From positions 1 through 53,878 of the forward strand of contig NZ_LLZG01000368.1 in assembly GCF_001509475.1 (NCBI RefSeq): DNA of 53,878 nucleotides, in the 5' to 3' direction. Numbering within the stretch: position 1 is the first letter of the stretch; every line of letters begins with the position of its first letter. Under the pieces are notes generated by a model. The model saw only the letters and a list, made by a program, of their open reading frames with translations, was not told where the DNA came from and ran no database searches. Below, piece by piece: positions 44,634 through 53,877 of this stretch. The DNA is from Streptomyces regalis (GTDB taxonomy: Bacteria; Actinomycetota; Actinomycetes; Streptomycetales; Streptomycetaceae). A program made the translations under genes and the position numbers.

Positions 44634-45599
44634 TCAGCTCCTCCTCCAGCCTTCGCCCCACGGCTGCTGCTCGGCAGGCTGGGCCTGCGGCGCCGCGGAG
44701 TGTGCGTGGTACTCCACCGACTCCGCGGTCAGCTGCATGAACGCTTCCTCCAGCGAGGCCTGTTGCGGGCTCAGCTCATGCAGCACGACCCCGTGCCGCG
44801 CCGCCAGCTCCCCGATCTGCTCCGCCTTGCCGCCGTCGACCTCGAGCGTGCCGTTGCCCGCCTCCACGGCCGTGATCCCGGCCGTGTGCAGCACGTCGAG
44901 CAGCAGCTCCCGCTGCGGGGTGCGGATGCGGACGTACGACTTCGAGTTCCGCGCGATGAAGTCGGCCATGGACGTGTCGGCGAGCAGCCGGCCCTGTCCG
45001 ATGACGACGAGGTGGTCGGCGGTCAGCGCCATCTCGCTCATGAGGTGCGAGGAGACGAAGACGGTGCGGCCCTGCGCGGCAAGGGATTTCATCAGGTTGC
45101 GGATCCAGTGGATGCCCTCGGGGTCGAGCCCGTTGACCGGCTCGTCGAACATCAGGATCCGTGGATCGCCCAGCAGCGCGCCTGCGATGCCGAGCCGCTG
45201 CCCCATGCCCATCGAGAAGCCCTTGGTCTTCTTGCGGGCGACCGACGTGAGACCCACCGTCTCCAGCACCTCCCGCACCCGCCGCCGCGGAATGCCGTTG
45301 CTCTGCGCGAGGCACAGCAGGTGGTTGTAGGCGCTGCGTCCGCCGTGCCAGGCCTTCGCCTCCAGCAGGGCGCCGATGTACGTCAGGGGGTCCTTGAGCT
45401 GGTCGTAGTGCTTGCCGTCGATACGGACGTCGCCGGCCGTGGGGTGGTCGAGGCCGAGGACCATCCGCATCGTCGTGGACTTCCCGGCGCCGTTGGGACC
45501 GAGGAATCCGGTGACGATGCCGGGTCTGACGGCGAAGGTGAGGTTGTTGACCGCCACCTTCTCGCCGTACCGCTTCGTCAGCCCCTCGAGCTCGATCAT
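44634..45599 (-). CDS. ABC transporter ATPase, cassette 2
   Basis: About 321 residues from ATG 45599 (MIELEGLTKRYGEKVAVNNL). The domain is complete: Walker A FLGPNGAGKSTTMRMV, signature FSMGMGQRLGIAGALL, Walker B ILMFDEPVNGLDPEG, VSSHLMSEMA switch. The accessory C-terminal region ends with a short QAQPAEQQPWGEGWRRS tail. It is a close paralogue of the cassette 1 ATPase, and the whole ATPase-permease pair was probably duplicated in tandem. An upstream in-frame start exists (45623), but MIELEGL matches the family start. Confidence 0.92.
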   Translation of the reverse strand: MIELEGLTKRYGEKVAVNNLTFAVRPGIVTGFLGPNGAGKSTTMRMVLGLDHPTAGDVRIDGKHYDQLKDPLTYIGALLEAKAWHGGRSAYNHLLCLAQSNGIPRRRVREVLETVGLTSVARKKTKGFSMGMGQRLGIAGALLGDPRILMFDEPVNGLDPEGIHWIRNLMKSLAAQGRTVFVSSHLMSEMALTADHLVVIGQGRLLADTSMADFIARNSKSYVRIRTPQRELLLDVLHTAGITAVEAGNGTLEVDGGKAEQIGELAARHGVVLHELSPQQASLEEAFMQLTAESVEYHAHSAAPQAQPAEQQPWGEGWRRS

Positions 45600-45622
45600 G
45601 CCGCCCACGCTAAAACGCCACA

Positions 45623-45654
45623 AAGCCCCCTGCCACCGGAGTGGCAGGGGGCTT
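45623..45654 (-). terminator. intrinsic terminator of filP
   Basis: Perfect 14-bp stem AAGCCCCCTGCCAC (45623-45636) / GTGGCAGGGGGCTT (45641-45654) with a CGGA loop. On the minus strand it is followed by TTT and TTTT runs. It separates filP from ABC cassette 2. Confidence 0.85.
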
Positions 45655-45685
45655 CACAGATGTTCAGACGACGTACGCCGAACGG

Positions 45686-46621
45686 TTACCGGGTCTGCTG
45701 CGCCGGGACACCGCGGGAGATCGGCTCGTCCTCGGCCGGGGTGCCGGCGGCGGCCACCGCGGCGCCCGTGAGGGTCGCCAGCATCTCGCGGACGTTCGTC
45801 AGCTGAGCGTTGATCGAGTCGCGGCGGTTGGTGAGAGCCGCGAGCTCGCGCTCGGATTCCGAACGGATCCGGTCGGCCTTGGCGTTGGCGTCGGCCACGA
45901 TGTCCTCGGCCTGGCGCTGAGCCGTCTCCACCGTCTGGCGGGCGCGGCGCTCGGCGTCGGTGCGCAGCTTCTCGGCCTCCAGGCGGAGCTGCTCCGCGCG
46001 GTGCTCGATCTCCGCGAGGCGCTTCTCGGCCTTGGCCTGACGGGACGCCAGGTCGCGCTCGGACTGCTCGCGGCGCTTGGCGAGGTTCGTCTCGAAGTCG
46101 GCGGCGGCCTGCGCGGCCTTGGCGCGGGTCTCCTCGAAGAGGGCGTCGGCCTCCTCACGCTTGGACTGCGCGTCCTTCTGCGCCTCGGAGCGCAGCTGGG
46201 ACGCGTCACTCTTGGCCTTCTCGACGATCCGGACGCCTTCGTCCTCGGCCTTGGCCTTGCGCTCCGCAGCGAACGATTCTGCGTCGTTGCGGACCTGCTG
46301 GGCCGCCGATTCGGCGAGCTCGCGGTGCTGCTCGGCGGCGCGGCGGGCCTCCTCGCGCAGATCCTTGGCCTCTTCCTCGGCGAGGCGGAGGATCTTCTCG
46401 ACACGCGCGCCGAGACCGGCGTACGACGGCTCCGCGTCGGTTACCTGGGCCTGGGCGTTCTGCGTTTCGAGGTGGAGCTCCTCGATGCGCTTTTCCAGAG
46501 CGGTGATGCGGGCGAGAGCGCTGTCACGGTCGGAGACGAGCTTGGAGATTCGTTCGTCCACCTGAGCGCGGTCGTACCCACGCCGCACAAGCTCGAAGCC
46601 GTAGGGGGAAGTGTCGCTCAT
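45686..46621 (-). CDS. filP: intermediate-filament-like coiled-coil protein FilP
   Basis: Cytoskeletal protein forming filament networks behind hyphal tips and supporting polar growth with DivIVA and Scy. 311 residues, matching the roughly 310 of S. coelicolor FilP. The N-terminus MSDTSPYGFELVRRGYDRAQ is a DivIVA-like motif. The middle (about 30-265) is a continuous Ala/Glu/Arg-rich coiled coil. The C-terminal RRDSINAQLTNVREMLATL resembles the RREDINAEISRVQDVLEAL segment of Scy, indicating common ancestry. ATG 46621 lies behind GGAACCCC. It has its own promoter, so it need not depend on scy transcription. Confidence 0.95.
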   Translation of the reverse strand: MSDTSPYGFELVRRGYDRAQVDERISKLVSDRDSALARITALEKRIEELHLETQNAQAQVTDAEPSYAGLGARVEKILRLAEEEAKDLREEARRAAEQHRELAESAAQQVRNDAESFAAERKAKAEDEGVRIVEKAKSDASQLRSEAQKDAQSKREEADALFEETRAKAAQAAADFETNLAKRREQSERDLASRQAKAEKRLAEIEHRAEQLRLEAEKLRTDAERRARQTVETAQRQAEDIVADANAKADRIRSESERELAALTNRRDSINAQLTNVREMLATLTGAAVAAAGTPAEDEPISRGVPAQQTR

Positions 46622-46661
46622 GGGGTTCCTGTCGAATGAGACCGGTGAGGTGATAAGTGGA

Positions 46662-46690
46662 ATCCTAGGGGCCGAAGCGGTGTGTCATCG
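46662..46690 (-). promoter_or_regulatory. candidate filP promoter
   Basis: On the minus strand CGATGA (46685-46690) and TAGGAT (46662-46667) are separated by 17 bases. TAGGAT is the preferred Streptomyces -10. It lies 41 bases upstream of the filP start in the 183-base scy-filP gap. Confidence 0.55.
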
Positions 46691-46804
46691 AGCGGATACG
46701 TGTTTGATCTGGAGAATGAGACCCCTTTTGAGTGGCTAACCGTAGGACGGCTTGCCAAAAACTGGGTCAAAGGCCCCAGGAGACACCGGAACCCGCTCGT
46801 TGCG

Positions 46805-49800
46805 CTAGCTCTCTGACGACTTGCCACCCGATCGGGGGGCACCCACTGCGGCACCCGCCTTGACCCCGCCGTCCTTGCCGGCCGACGGTGCCTCGAAGGA
46901 TTCCAACGCCTCCAGGACGTCCTGGACACGCGAGATCTCGGCGTTGATGTCCTCGCGGCGCCGGACCAGGACCTCCAGCTCGCGCTTGCCCTCCTCGACC
47001 GTGCGCTTGGCCTCGCGGATCGCCTCGGCCTTGAGTTCCTCGGCCTCCCTGATCAGCGTGGACCGCTTCTGCTCGGCCTCCTTCAGCAGGCCCTCGGCCT
47101 TCTTCACGGCGGCGATGCGGACCTTGCCGGCTTCGGAGTTGGCCTCCGAGACCAGCTCCTTGGCCTTCGCCTGGGCCTTGGCCAGCTGCTCCTCGGCTGC
47201 CTTGATGAGGGCGTCGCAGCGGTCGCCGGTCGACTTCATCGTCTCGGCGGACTCGCGGCGGGCCCGCTCGTGCAGCTGCTCGATCTCGCTGGTGATGCGG
47301 TCGCGCAGCTCCTCCGCGCGCTCCCTGATCGAGGTGGCGTCCCGGCGGGCGCCGACGAGCAGCTCGTCCGCGTCCGTGCGGGCCTTCTCCACCAGGGAGT
47401 TGCCCTCGACCGTCGCCTCGGAGACCAGCCGGTCGGCCTCCTTGCGGGCGGCGCCGACCATGGTGTCGGCCTGTCCCTCGGCGTCCGCGGTCGTCTTGTG
47501 CGCCTGCTGCTGCGCCTCGGTGAGCAGCTTGTCCGCCTCGGCCGTGGTCTCGGTGATGAGCTTGTCGACCTGCTCGGCCACGTCCTGGCGCCGCTTGCCC
47601 GCGTCCTTGCGGGCCTCGTCGAGGGTGCGCTCGGCCTCCTCGCGCGCGGACGTCACCAGCCGCTCGGCCTCCGCGGCTGCCTTGGCCTTGACCCGCTCCG
47701 ACTCGCTGCGGATCCGCTCGGCGTGCTGCTGTGCCGACCCCACCGTGTGCGCGGCCTCGGCGCGCAGCCGCTCCGCGTCCGACGTGGCGTCCCCGACCAG
47801 CTTCTCGGCCTTGGCGAGCGCGTCGGTGCGCACCCGGTCGGCCTCCGCGATCGTCTCCGACTGCAGCCGCTCCGCCTCGGAACGCGCCTCGGTGATGAGC
47901 GTGTCGGCCTGCGTCGCCGCGTCCGACCGGATCCGGTTGGCGTCCTCGCGGGCGTCCGCCCGGGTGCGCGACGCGGCCTGGTCGGCCTCGGCGATCGCGT
48001 CCGACGCCTCCGTACGGACCCGCTGGGCGTGCTCGGCGGCGTCCGACCGCAGCCGCTCCGCCTCGGCGATGGCCTCCCCGACCGTCCGCTCGGCGAGGGA
48101 CTTGGCGGCCTCCGACTCCTCGTTGGCCTCGCGCCGGATGCGGCCCGCGTCCTCGCTGGCCCGCTCCCGCTCGGCGTAGGCGTCGGAGCGGACCCGGTCC
48201 GCCTCCTCCTGCGCCTCCCGGCGGGTACGGTCCGCCGCGTGCTCGGCGGCGCTGCGCAGCCCGGTGATCTCCTCCTGGGCCTGCTCGTGCAGCCCGGACA
48301 CGGAGTCGCGGACCTGCTGGGCGTGCTGCTCGGCCGCCGACACCATCTCGGTGGCGCGCCGGTCGGCCTCCTCGACCAGCCGCACCGCCTCGGCCTGCGC
48401 CTCCTCCACCCGCTTGCGGGCGGAGGCCAGCAGCTCCTCGCTCTGCTCGCGGGCCCGCTCGCGCTCCTGGTCGGCCTCCTGGCGGGCGGAACCGAGGGTT
48501 TCCTCGGCCTCGCGGCGACGCCGGGTGGCCTCCTCCTGGGCGGCGGCCAGCGTCTCGGACGCCTCGGTGGCGAGCCGCTCGGCGGCGGCCTGCGCCTCCG
48601 CGCGAACCCGGTCGGCGGTGTCCTGCGCCTCCGACTTCAGCCGCTCGGCCTCGGCCGCGGCCTCCGACCGCAGGCGCACGGCGATGGCCTCGCCCTCGGC
48701 ACGGGACGCGGACGCGTCCGAAGCGGCCTCGGTGCGCAGCCGGTCGGCCTCCTCCTCGGCCTGCTGCTGGAGCGTGCGGATCCGCTCGGCGGACTCCGCG
48801 CGCAGCCGGTCGGTCTCCTCGGCGGCCTCGCGCCGGATGCGCGCGGCCGCCTCGCGGGCGTCGGTGAGCGCCTGCTCGGCGGCGGCGAGGCGCTGCTCGG
48901 CCTCCGACTGCAGCCGCGTCAGCTCCTCGGCGGCTTCCGCGCGGCGGCCCTCTATGGCCCGCTCGGTCTCCTCGTGCAGCTCCCGCGCGGCGCGCTCGGC
49001 GTCGGCCTTGATGCCCTCGGCCTGCTCGACGACCTCCTCGCGGTGCCGTTCGGCCTCCTGACGGGTGCGCTGGAGGGTCTCCTCGGCCTGGCGGCGCAGC
49101 GTCGTCGCCCGCTCGATGGCCTCGGTGCGGACCTTCTCGCTGTCCGTCGTGGCCTTCTGGCGCAGCTCGTCCGCGTCCTGCCGGGTCTTCGCCAGCAGCT
49201 CCTCGGCGGTCTTGGCCGCCTCCTCGATCTGCTGGACGGCCTCCTTGCGGGCCTCCGCGCGGATCTTCTCGCCCTCGGCGACCGCCTCGGAGCGCAGCTG
49301 CTCGGCCTCGCCGCGCAGCCGGCGGGCCTCCTCCTGCAGCTCGACCGTCTTGGCGCGGTACTCCTTGGTGTCGTCCTTCGCCGCGCCCTTGAGCTGCTCG
49401 GCGATGTCGTGCGCCTCGGCGCGCAGCCGATCCGCCTCGGCCTCGGCCTCGCGGCGGATCCGCTCGGCCTCCTCGGCCGCGGCCTTGGTGGTGTTCTGGG
49501 CGTCCTCCTGCGCCTTGTTGAGGACGTCCTCGGCGGTCTTGGCCGCCTTGGACAGCTGGGTCGCGCTCTCCTCGGCGGTGATCGTCCGGGCCTTCTCGGC
49601 GGCCTCGGCGAGGAGCTTCTCGGCCTCGGCGCGCGCGTCGGCGACGACCTGCTCGGCGTCCGCCTTGGTGGACTCGGCCTCCTTGGTGGCCTCGCTGACC
49701 AGGCGGGCGACCTGCTCCTTCGCCGTACGCATGCGCTGTTCATTGGCTGATTCGGCGCTCGACAGGGCCTTCTCGGCGGCCGTCTTGGCCTCGGCGACCA

Positions 49801-50653
49801 GCTTCTCGGCCTCGGACTGCGCCTTGCGCAGCGCCTCCTCGGCCTCCGTCATGCGCTGCTCGGCGGCCCGGCTGAGCTCGGTGGCCTGCCGGCGGGCGGC
49901 GTCCGACTCGGTCGCGGTGGAGCTGCGCAGCTGCTCGGCGTGGTCGGTGGCCTCCTGGGCCTGCGTGGAGGCGGCGTTCAGCAGCCGCTCGGCGTCCGTG
50001 CGGGCGCGGCGCAGGATCTGCTCGGCCTCCGCACGGGCCTCCTCGGCCGCGCTGGTGAGGCGCTGCCGGGCCTCGCCGGTGAGCCGCTCGGCCTCGGCGC
50101 GCGCGGTCGCCATGGCCTGCTCGGCCTCGGCACGCGACTCGTCGAGGAGCCGGCGGGCCTGCGACTCGCTGCGGGCGCGCAGCTGCTCCGCCCACGCCAC
50201 GTTCTCGTTGACGTGCGACTCGACGGTCTGGCGCCGCTCGGCCAGCTCCTGGTCCAGCTGCTGGCGGCGGGTCACCGCCTCCTGGTGCAGCTCGGCCTGG
50301 AGGCGGGCGGCCTGCTCGGCGTGCTCCTGGAGGATCCGCTGGGTCTGCGCGCGGGCCTGGCTCAGCTCCCGCTCGGCCTCCTGGCGCAGCTGGTCGGCCT
50401 GCACCTGGGCGTTGCGCAGCAACTGTTCGGCCTGATAGCCGATGTCACCGCCGTCGAAGGCCGGCCGGGACATGATGGTGCGCCGCGCCTCGTGCAACTT
50501 GGCGCGCAGCACCTCGACCTGGTAGCCGAGGTCCTCGGCGTGCTGGATCGCCTTTTCCCGCTCGGTCTTCAGCCGATCCATCTCGGCCTCGAACCGAGAG
50601 AGGTGGTCGACGTCAGCCGCCGGCTCTCGCTCCTGGCGTTCGTAGCCCCGCAC
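46805..50653 (-). CDS. scy: polarisome scaffold coiled-coil protein Scy
   Basis: Giant coiled-coil protein that gathers DivIVA and FilP at hyphal tips and sets growth sites. About 1282 residues from GTG 50653 (MRGYERQEREPAADVDHLSR), the start I recall for the family. A GTG at 50701 preceded by GGAGGA adds 16 residues and cannot be excluded. After a short DivIVA-like head, almost the entire protein is heptad/hendecad repeats rich in Ala, Glu, Arg and Ser, such as AEAERLRSEAAEEADRIR-like units. The C-terminus has RREDINAEISRVQDVLEALE and a Gly/Ser/Lys tail. S. coelicolor Scy is about 1326 residues. The gap 50702-50884 to the epimerase gene shows no gene. Confidence 0.94.
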   Translation of the reverse strand: MRGYERQEREPAADVDHLSRFEAEMDRLKTEREKAIQHAEDLGYQVEVLRAKLHEARRTIMSRPAFDGGDIGYQAEQLLRNAQVQADQLRQEAERELSQARAQTQRILQEHAEQAARLQAELHQEAVTRRQQLDQELAERRQTVESHVNENVAWAEQLRARSESQARRLLDESRAEAEQAMATARAEAERLTGEARQRLTSAAEEARAEAEQILRRARTDAERLLNAASTQAQEATDHAEQLRSSTATESDAARRQATELSRAAEQRMTEAEEALRKAQSEAEKLVAEAKTAAEKALSSAESANEQRMRTAKEQVARLVSEATKEAESTKADAEQVVADARAEAEKLLAEAAEKARTITAEESATQLSKAAKTAEDVLNKAQEDAQNTTKAAAEEAERIRREAEAEADRLRAEAHDIAEQLKGAAKDDTKEYRAKTVELQEEARRLRGEAEQLRSEAVAEGEKIRAEARKEAVQQIEEAAKTAEELLAKTRQDADELRQKATTDSEKVRTEAIERATTLRRQAEETLQRTRQEAERHREEVVEQAEGIKADAERAARELHEETERAIEGRRAEAAEELTRLQSEAEQRLAAAEQALTDAREAAARIRREAAEETDRLRAESAERIRTLQQQAEEEADRLRTEAASDASASRAEGEAIAVRLRSEAAAEAERLKSEAQDTADRVRAEAQAAAERLATEASETLAAAQEEATRRRREAEETLGSARQEADQERERAREQSEELLASARKRVEEAQAEAVRLVEEADRRATEMVSAAEQHAQQVRDSVSGLHEQAQEEITGLRSAAEHAADRTRREAQEEADRVRSDAYAERERASEDAGRIRREANEESEAAKSLAERTVGEAIAEAERLRSDAAEHAQRVRTEASDAIAEADQAASRTRADAREDANRIRSDAATQADTLITEARSEAERLQSETIAEADRVRTDALAKAEKLVGDATSDAERLRAEAAHTVGSAQQHAERIRSESERVKAKAAAEAERLVTSAREEAERTLDEARKDAGKRRQDVAEQVDKLITETTAEADKLLTEAQQQAHKTTADAEGQADTMVGAARKEADRLVSEATVEGNSLVEKARTDADELLVGARRDATSIRERAEELRDRITSEIEQLHERARRESAETMKSTGDRCDALIKAAEEQLAKAQAKAKELVSEANSEAGKVRIAAVKKAEGLLKEAEQKRSTLIREAEELKAEAIREAKRTVEEGKRELEVLVRRREDINAEISRVQDVLEALESFEAPSAGKDGGVKAGAAVGAPRSGGKSSES

Positions 50654-50884
50654 TGCGCGGTCCCATCCGTCCCCTGGTCGCAAGTCTCTCCATACGGGCA
50701 CCGTCCTCCGCCGAACGGGGCCCCCGGGGAATGGTGTCAGATCAACGGCGAAGCACGGGCTGCTGCCCCACCCTCGTCCCCCGAAACCCGGACCCCGGAC
50801 GGTCCCCCCGCAGGACGGAGGGGCCGGGTCACCCTGGAGTGAGCGGCGACCACCCCCAACCCTACCGGCCCATATGTACGAGGG

Positions 50885-51325
50885 TCAGTGCTCAGGTGAC
50901 TCAACAGGCGCCGAAGTGACCAGTTCTGTCAGTACGCCGTGGCAATCCTTCGGGTGCAGGAAAGTGATTCGTGACCCCATGGAGCCGCGCCGGGGCTCTT
51001 CGTACAGAACGCGTACGCCCTTGTCCTTGATGTCGGCGGCGTCGCCGTCCACATCCGCCGTACCGAAGGCGATGTGGTGGACACCCTCGCCGTTCTTGTC
51101 GAGCCACTTCGCGACGGTGGAGTCCGGGCGGGTGGGCTCGAGAAGCTGCAGGTAGGAGGCACCGCCGTCGTCAGTCTCGTTGATCTTGAGCATGGCCTCG
51201 CGGACGCCCTGCTCCTCGTTGACCTCGGAGTGGAACACCTCGAAGCCGTACGTGGCCCGATAGAACTCGACGGTCTTGTCGAGGTCGAAGCAGGCGATCC
51301 CGATGTGGTCGATTCGCGTCAGCAT
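50885..51325 (-). CDS. mce: methylmalonyl-CoA epimerase
   Basis: Interconverts (S)- and (R)-methylmalonyl-CoA, linking propionyl-CoA carboxylase to the B12-dependent mutase. The 146-residue protein is a vicinal-oxygen-chelate fold with two repeated modules. Metal ligands are expected in LTRIDHIGIACFDL and GVHHIAFGTADVDG, with a further Glu near the end of each module. ATG 51325. It is divergent from the acetyltransferase gene and lies upstream of scy on the same strand. With the adenosyltransferase at 31.5 kb and MeaB at 52.7 kb it marks a methylmalonyl-CoA pathway supplying succinyl-CoA or polyketide extender units. Confidence 0.94.
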   Translation of the reverse strand: MLTRIDHIGIACFDLDKTVEFYRATYGFEVFHSEVNEEQGVREAMLKINETDDGGASYLQLLEPTRPDSTVAKWLDKNGEGVHHIAFGTADVDGDAADIKDKGVRVLYEEPRRGSMGSRITFLHPKDCHGVLTELVTSAPVESPEH

Positions 51326-51473
51326 GCTGTTAGTGCAGCGCTCCGGAGGTTGTTACGCAACGTGCGAGCGATCACACCGACAGCCCGGTGACGGCACGGA
51401 GTGCCACTCAGTACATTCGAAGTAAACCCTCGTTCACTCCTCGGCAGTGCAGCCGGTAAGGGGATCGCAGCTC

Positions 51474-52676
51474 ATGTCTGGATCGAACAGCACGACCTCG
51501 GTGATCGTCGCAGGCGCCCGTACGCCCATGGGACGGTTGCTGGGCTCGCTGAAGTCCTTCTCCGGAGCCGACCTCGGCGGCTTCGCGATCAAGGCCGCCC
51601 TCGACCGTGCGGGAATCGGCGGCGACCAGGTGCAGTACGTCATCATGGGCCAGGTGCTGCAGGCCGGCGCGGGCCAGATCCCGGCGCGCCAGGCGGCCGT
51701 GAAGGCCGGTATCCCGATGAACGTCCCGGCGCTCACCGTCAACAAGGTGTGTCTGTCCGGCCTCGACGCGATCGCCCTCGCGGACCAGCTGATCCGCGCC
51801 GGCGAGTTCGACGTGATCGTCGCGGGCGGCCAGGAGTCCATGACCAACGCCCCGCACCTGCTGCCGAAGTCCCGCGAGGGCTTCAAGTACGGCGCGGTCG
51901 AGATGATCGACGCGATGGCGTACGACGGTCTGACCGACGCCTTCGAGAACATCGCCATGGGCGAGTCGACGGAGAAGCACAACACCCGCCTCGGCATCCG
52001 GCGCCCCGAACAGGACGAGATCGCCGCCCTGTCCCACCAGCGCGCCGCCGCCGCGCAGAAGAACGGCATCTTCGAGGCCGAGATCACCCCGGTGGAGATC
52101 CCGCAGCGCAAGGGCGAGCCGGTCGTCTTCAGCAAGGACGAGGGCATCCGCGCGGAGACCACGGCCGAGTCGCTGGGCAAGCTGCGCCCGGCGTTCTCCA
52201 GGGACGGCACGATCACGGCGGGTTCGGCGTCGCAGATCTCGGACGGCGCCGCCGCGGTCGTCGTCATGAGCAAGGCCAAGGCGCAGGAGCTCGGCCTGGA
52301 CTGGATCGCCGAGATCGGCGCCCACGGCAACGTGGCGGGCCCGGACAACAGCCTCCAGTCCCAGCCCTCCAACGCCATCCTCCACGCCCTGAAGAAGGAG
52401 GGCCTGGAGGTCTCCGACCTCGACCTGATCGAGATCAACGAGGCCTTCGCCGCCGTCGCGGTGCAGTCAATGAAGGACCTCGGAGTGTCATCGGAAAAGG
52501 TGAACGTCAACGGCGGAGCCATCGCCCTGGGTCACCCGATCGGTATGTCGGGTGCGCGGCTCGTCCTGCACCTGGCCCTGGAGCTGAAGCGGCGGGGCGG
52601 CGGCGTGGGCGCGGCCGCGCTGTGCGGTGGCGGCGGGCAGGGTGACGCGCTGATCGTGCGGGTACCCAAGGCCTGA
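51474..52676 (+). CDS. acetyl-CoA C-acetyltransferase (thiolase II)
   Basis: Condenses two acetyl-CoA to acetoacetyl-CoA, or the reverse. 400 residues from ATG 51474 ([20 protein letters not shown]) behind AGGGGATCGCAGCTC. The acylated nucleophile is Cys93 in [12 protein letters not shown], the catalytic His is in [17 protein letters not shown], and the second Cys is in [26 protein letters not shown] is the conserved thiolase segment. It may act with the 3-hydroxyacyl-CoA dehydrogenase at 34236. It is 50 bases ahead of meaB on the same strand. Confidence 0.94.
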   Translation: MSGSNSTTSVIVAGARTPMGRLLGSLKSFSGADLGGFAIKAALDRAGIGGDQVQYVIMGQVLQAGAGQIPARQAAVKAGIPMNVPALTVNKVCLSGLDAIALADQLIRAGEFDVIVAGGQESMTNAPHLLPKSREGFKYGAVEMIDAMAYDGLTDAFENIAMGESTEKHNTRLGIRRPEQDEIAALSHQRAAAAQKNGIFEAEITPVEIPQRKGEPVVFSKDEGIRAETTAESLGKLRPAFSRDGTITAGSASQISDGAAAVVVMSKAKAQELGLDWIAEIGAHGNVAGPDNSLQSQPSNAILHALKKEGLEVSDLDLIEINEAFAAVAVQSMKDLGVSSEKVNVNGGAIALGHPIGMSGARLVLHLALELKRRGGGVGAAALCGGGGQGDALIVRVPKA

Positions 52677-52726
52677 GTTCTCCTTTTGTAGGACCTCTGT
52701 AGGACCTCTCTGTGAACGGAGCTGTG

Positions 52727-53683
52727 ATGCAGGACGTCTCCACCCTGGTGGCCCAGGCCAGGGAAGGTCGGCCGCGGGCCGTGGCCCGGCTGATCTCCCT
52801 GGTGGAGGGGGCGTCCCCGCAGCTGCGGGAGGTCATGGCGGCACTGGCCCCGCTGACGGGCAACGCCTACGTGGTGGGGTTGACGGGCTCACCGGGAGTC
52901 GGCAAGTCCACCTCGACTTCGGCGCTGGTGACCGCGTACCGCAAGCAGGGCAAGCGGGTCGGCGTCCTGGCCGTCGACCCGTCCTCGCCCTTCTCGGGCG
53001 GCGCCCTGCTCGGCGACCGGGTGAGGATGTCCGACCACGCCTCCGACCCCGGCGTCTACATCCGCTCGATGGCGACGCGCGGCCACCTGGGCGGCCTCGC
53101 GTGGGCCGCCCCGCAGGCGATCCGCGTCCTGGACGCGGCGGGCTGCGACGTGATCCTCGTCGAGACGGTCGGCGTCGGCCAGTCGGAGGTGGAGATCGCC
53201 TCACAGGCCGACACATCGGTGGTGTTGCTGGCCCCGGGGATGGGCGACGGCATCCAGGCGGCGAAGGCGGGCATCCTGGAGATCGGCGACGTGTACGTCG
53301 TCAACAAGGCCGACCGTGACGGCGCCGACGCCACCGCCCGCGAGCTCAACCACATGCTCGGCCTCGGCGAGTCCCGCGGCCCCGGCGACTGGCGCCCCCC
53401 CATCGTCAAGACGGTCGCCGCACGCGCCGAGGGCGTCGACGAGGTGCTGGAAGCCCTGGAGAAGCACCGCGCCTGGATGGAGGAGCGCGGAGTCCTCACT
53501 GAACGCCGCCGCGCCCGAGCCGCCCGCGAGGTGGAGACCATCGCCGTCACGGCCCTGCGCGAACGCATCGCCGACCTCCACGGCGACCGCCGCCTCGGCG
53601 CACTGGCGGAGAAGATCGTCGCCGGCGAGCTGGATCCCTACCGGGCAGCGGACGACCTGGTGACGGGGCTGACACAGGCCTGA
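52727..53683 (+). CDS. meaB: methylmalonyl-CoA mutase-associated G protein MeaB
   Basis: GTPase chaperone (ArgK/MeaB family) that protects the adenosylcobalamin mutase and gates cofactor loading. About 318 residues. P-loop GLTGSPGVGKSTSTSALV; switch regions with VDPSSPFSGGALLGDRVRM and TVGVGQSEVEIA; base-recognition NKAD. The C-terminal helices mediate dimerisation. I chose ATG 52727 (MQDVSTLVAQAREGRPRAVA) with GGAG 5 bases upstream; GTG 52712 is also possible. The preceding gap holds a tandem GTAGGACCTCT duplication. The mutase genes themselves are not in the window. Confidence 0.94.
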   Translation: MQDVSTLVAQAREGRPRAVARLISLVEGASPQLREVMAALAPLTGNAYVVGLTGSPGVGKSTSTSALVTAYRKQGKRVGVLAVDPSSPFSGGALLGDRVRMSDHASDPGVYIRSMATRGHLGGLAWAAPQAIRVLDAAGCDVILVETVGVGQSEVEIASQADTSVVLLAPGMGDGIQAAKAGILEIGDVYVVNKADRDGADATARELNHMLGLGESRGPGDWRPPIVKTVAARAEGVDEVLEALEKHRAWMEERGVLTERRRARAAREVETIAVTALRERIADLHGDRRLGALAEKIVAGELDPYRAADDLVTGLTQA

Positions 53684-53689
53684 GTCCTT

Positions 53690-53877
53690 CATCGGGCTGC
53701 TTTGAGGGGGCGGGCGGCTCGGGGGTGTGCGGGTCCTTTCGTGAGGTGGGCCTGGGTGGCCGGCTTGCGGGTGTGGTGGGCCATTTCGTGCGGTTGCCGC
53801 CAGTAAGTCGGCGGCGGGTGGGCGGCGGCGTCCATGGCGGGCCGGCTGTCGGTGCCGGGCTCGGGGGTGTCAGGATC
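53690..53877 (-). CDS. partial open frame reaching the window edge, unknown
   Basis: On the minus strand an open frame of 62 codons enters from beyond the right edge and stops at TGA 53690-53692. It reads DPDTPEPGTDSRPAMDAAAH near the edge and ends HPRAARPLKAAR. Third codon positions are mostly G or C, compatible with coding, and the composition is Pro/His/Arg-rich like a disordered tail. No family was recognised. It converges with meaB, 6 bases from its stop. It could equally be a chance open frame. Confidence 0.3.

Noticed and set aside
46805..50653. Dense near-repeats possibly marking a DNA satellite
   Set aside because: They follow the coiled-coil repeats of Scy and are diverged at the DNA level.
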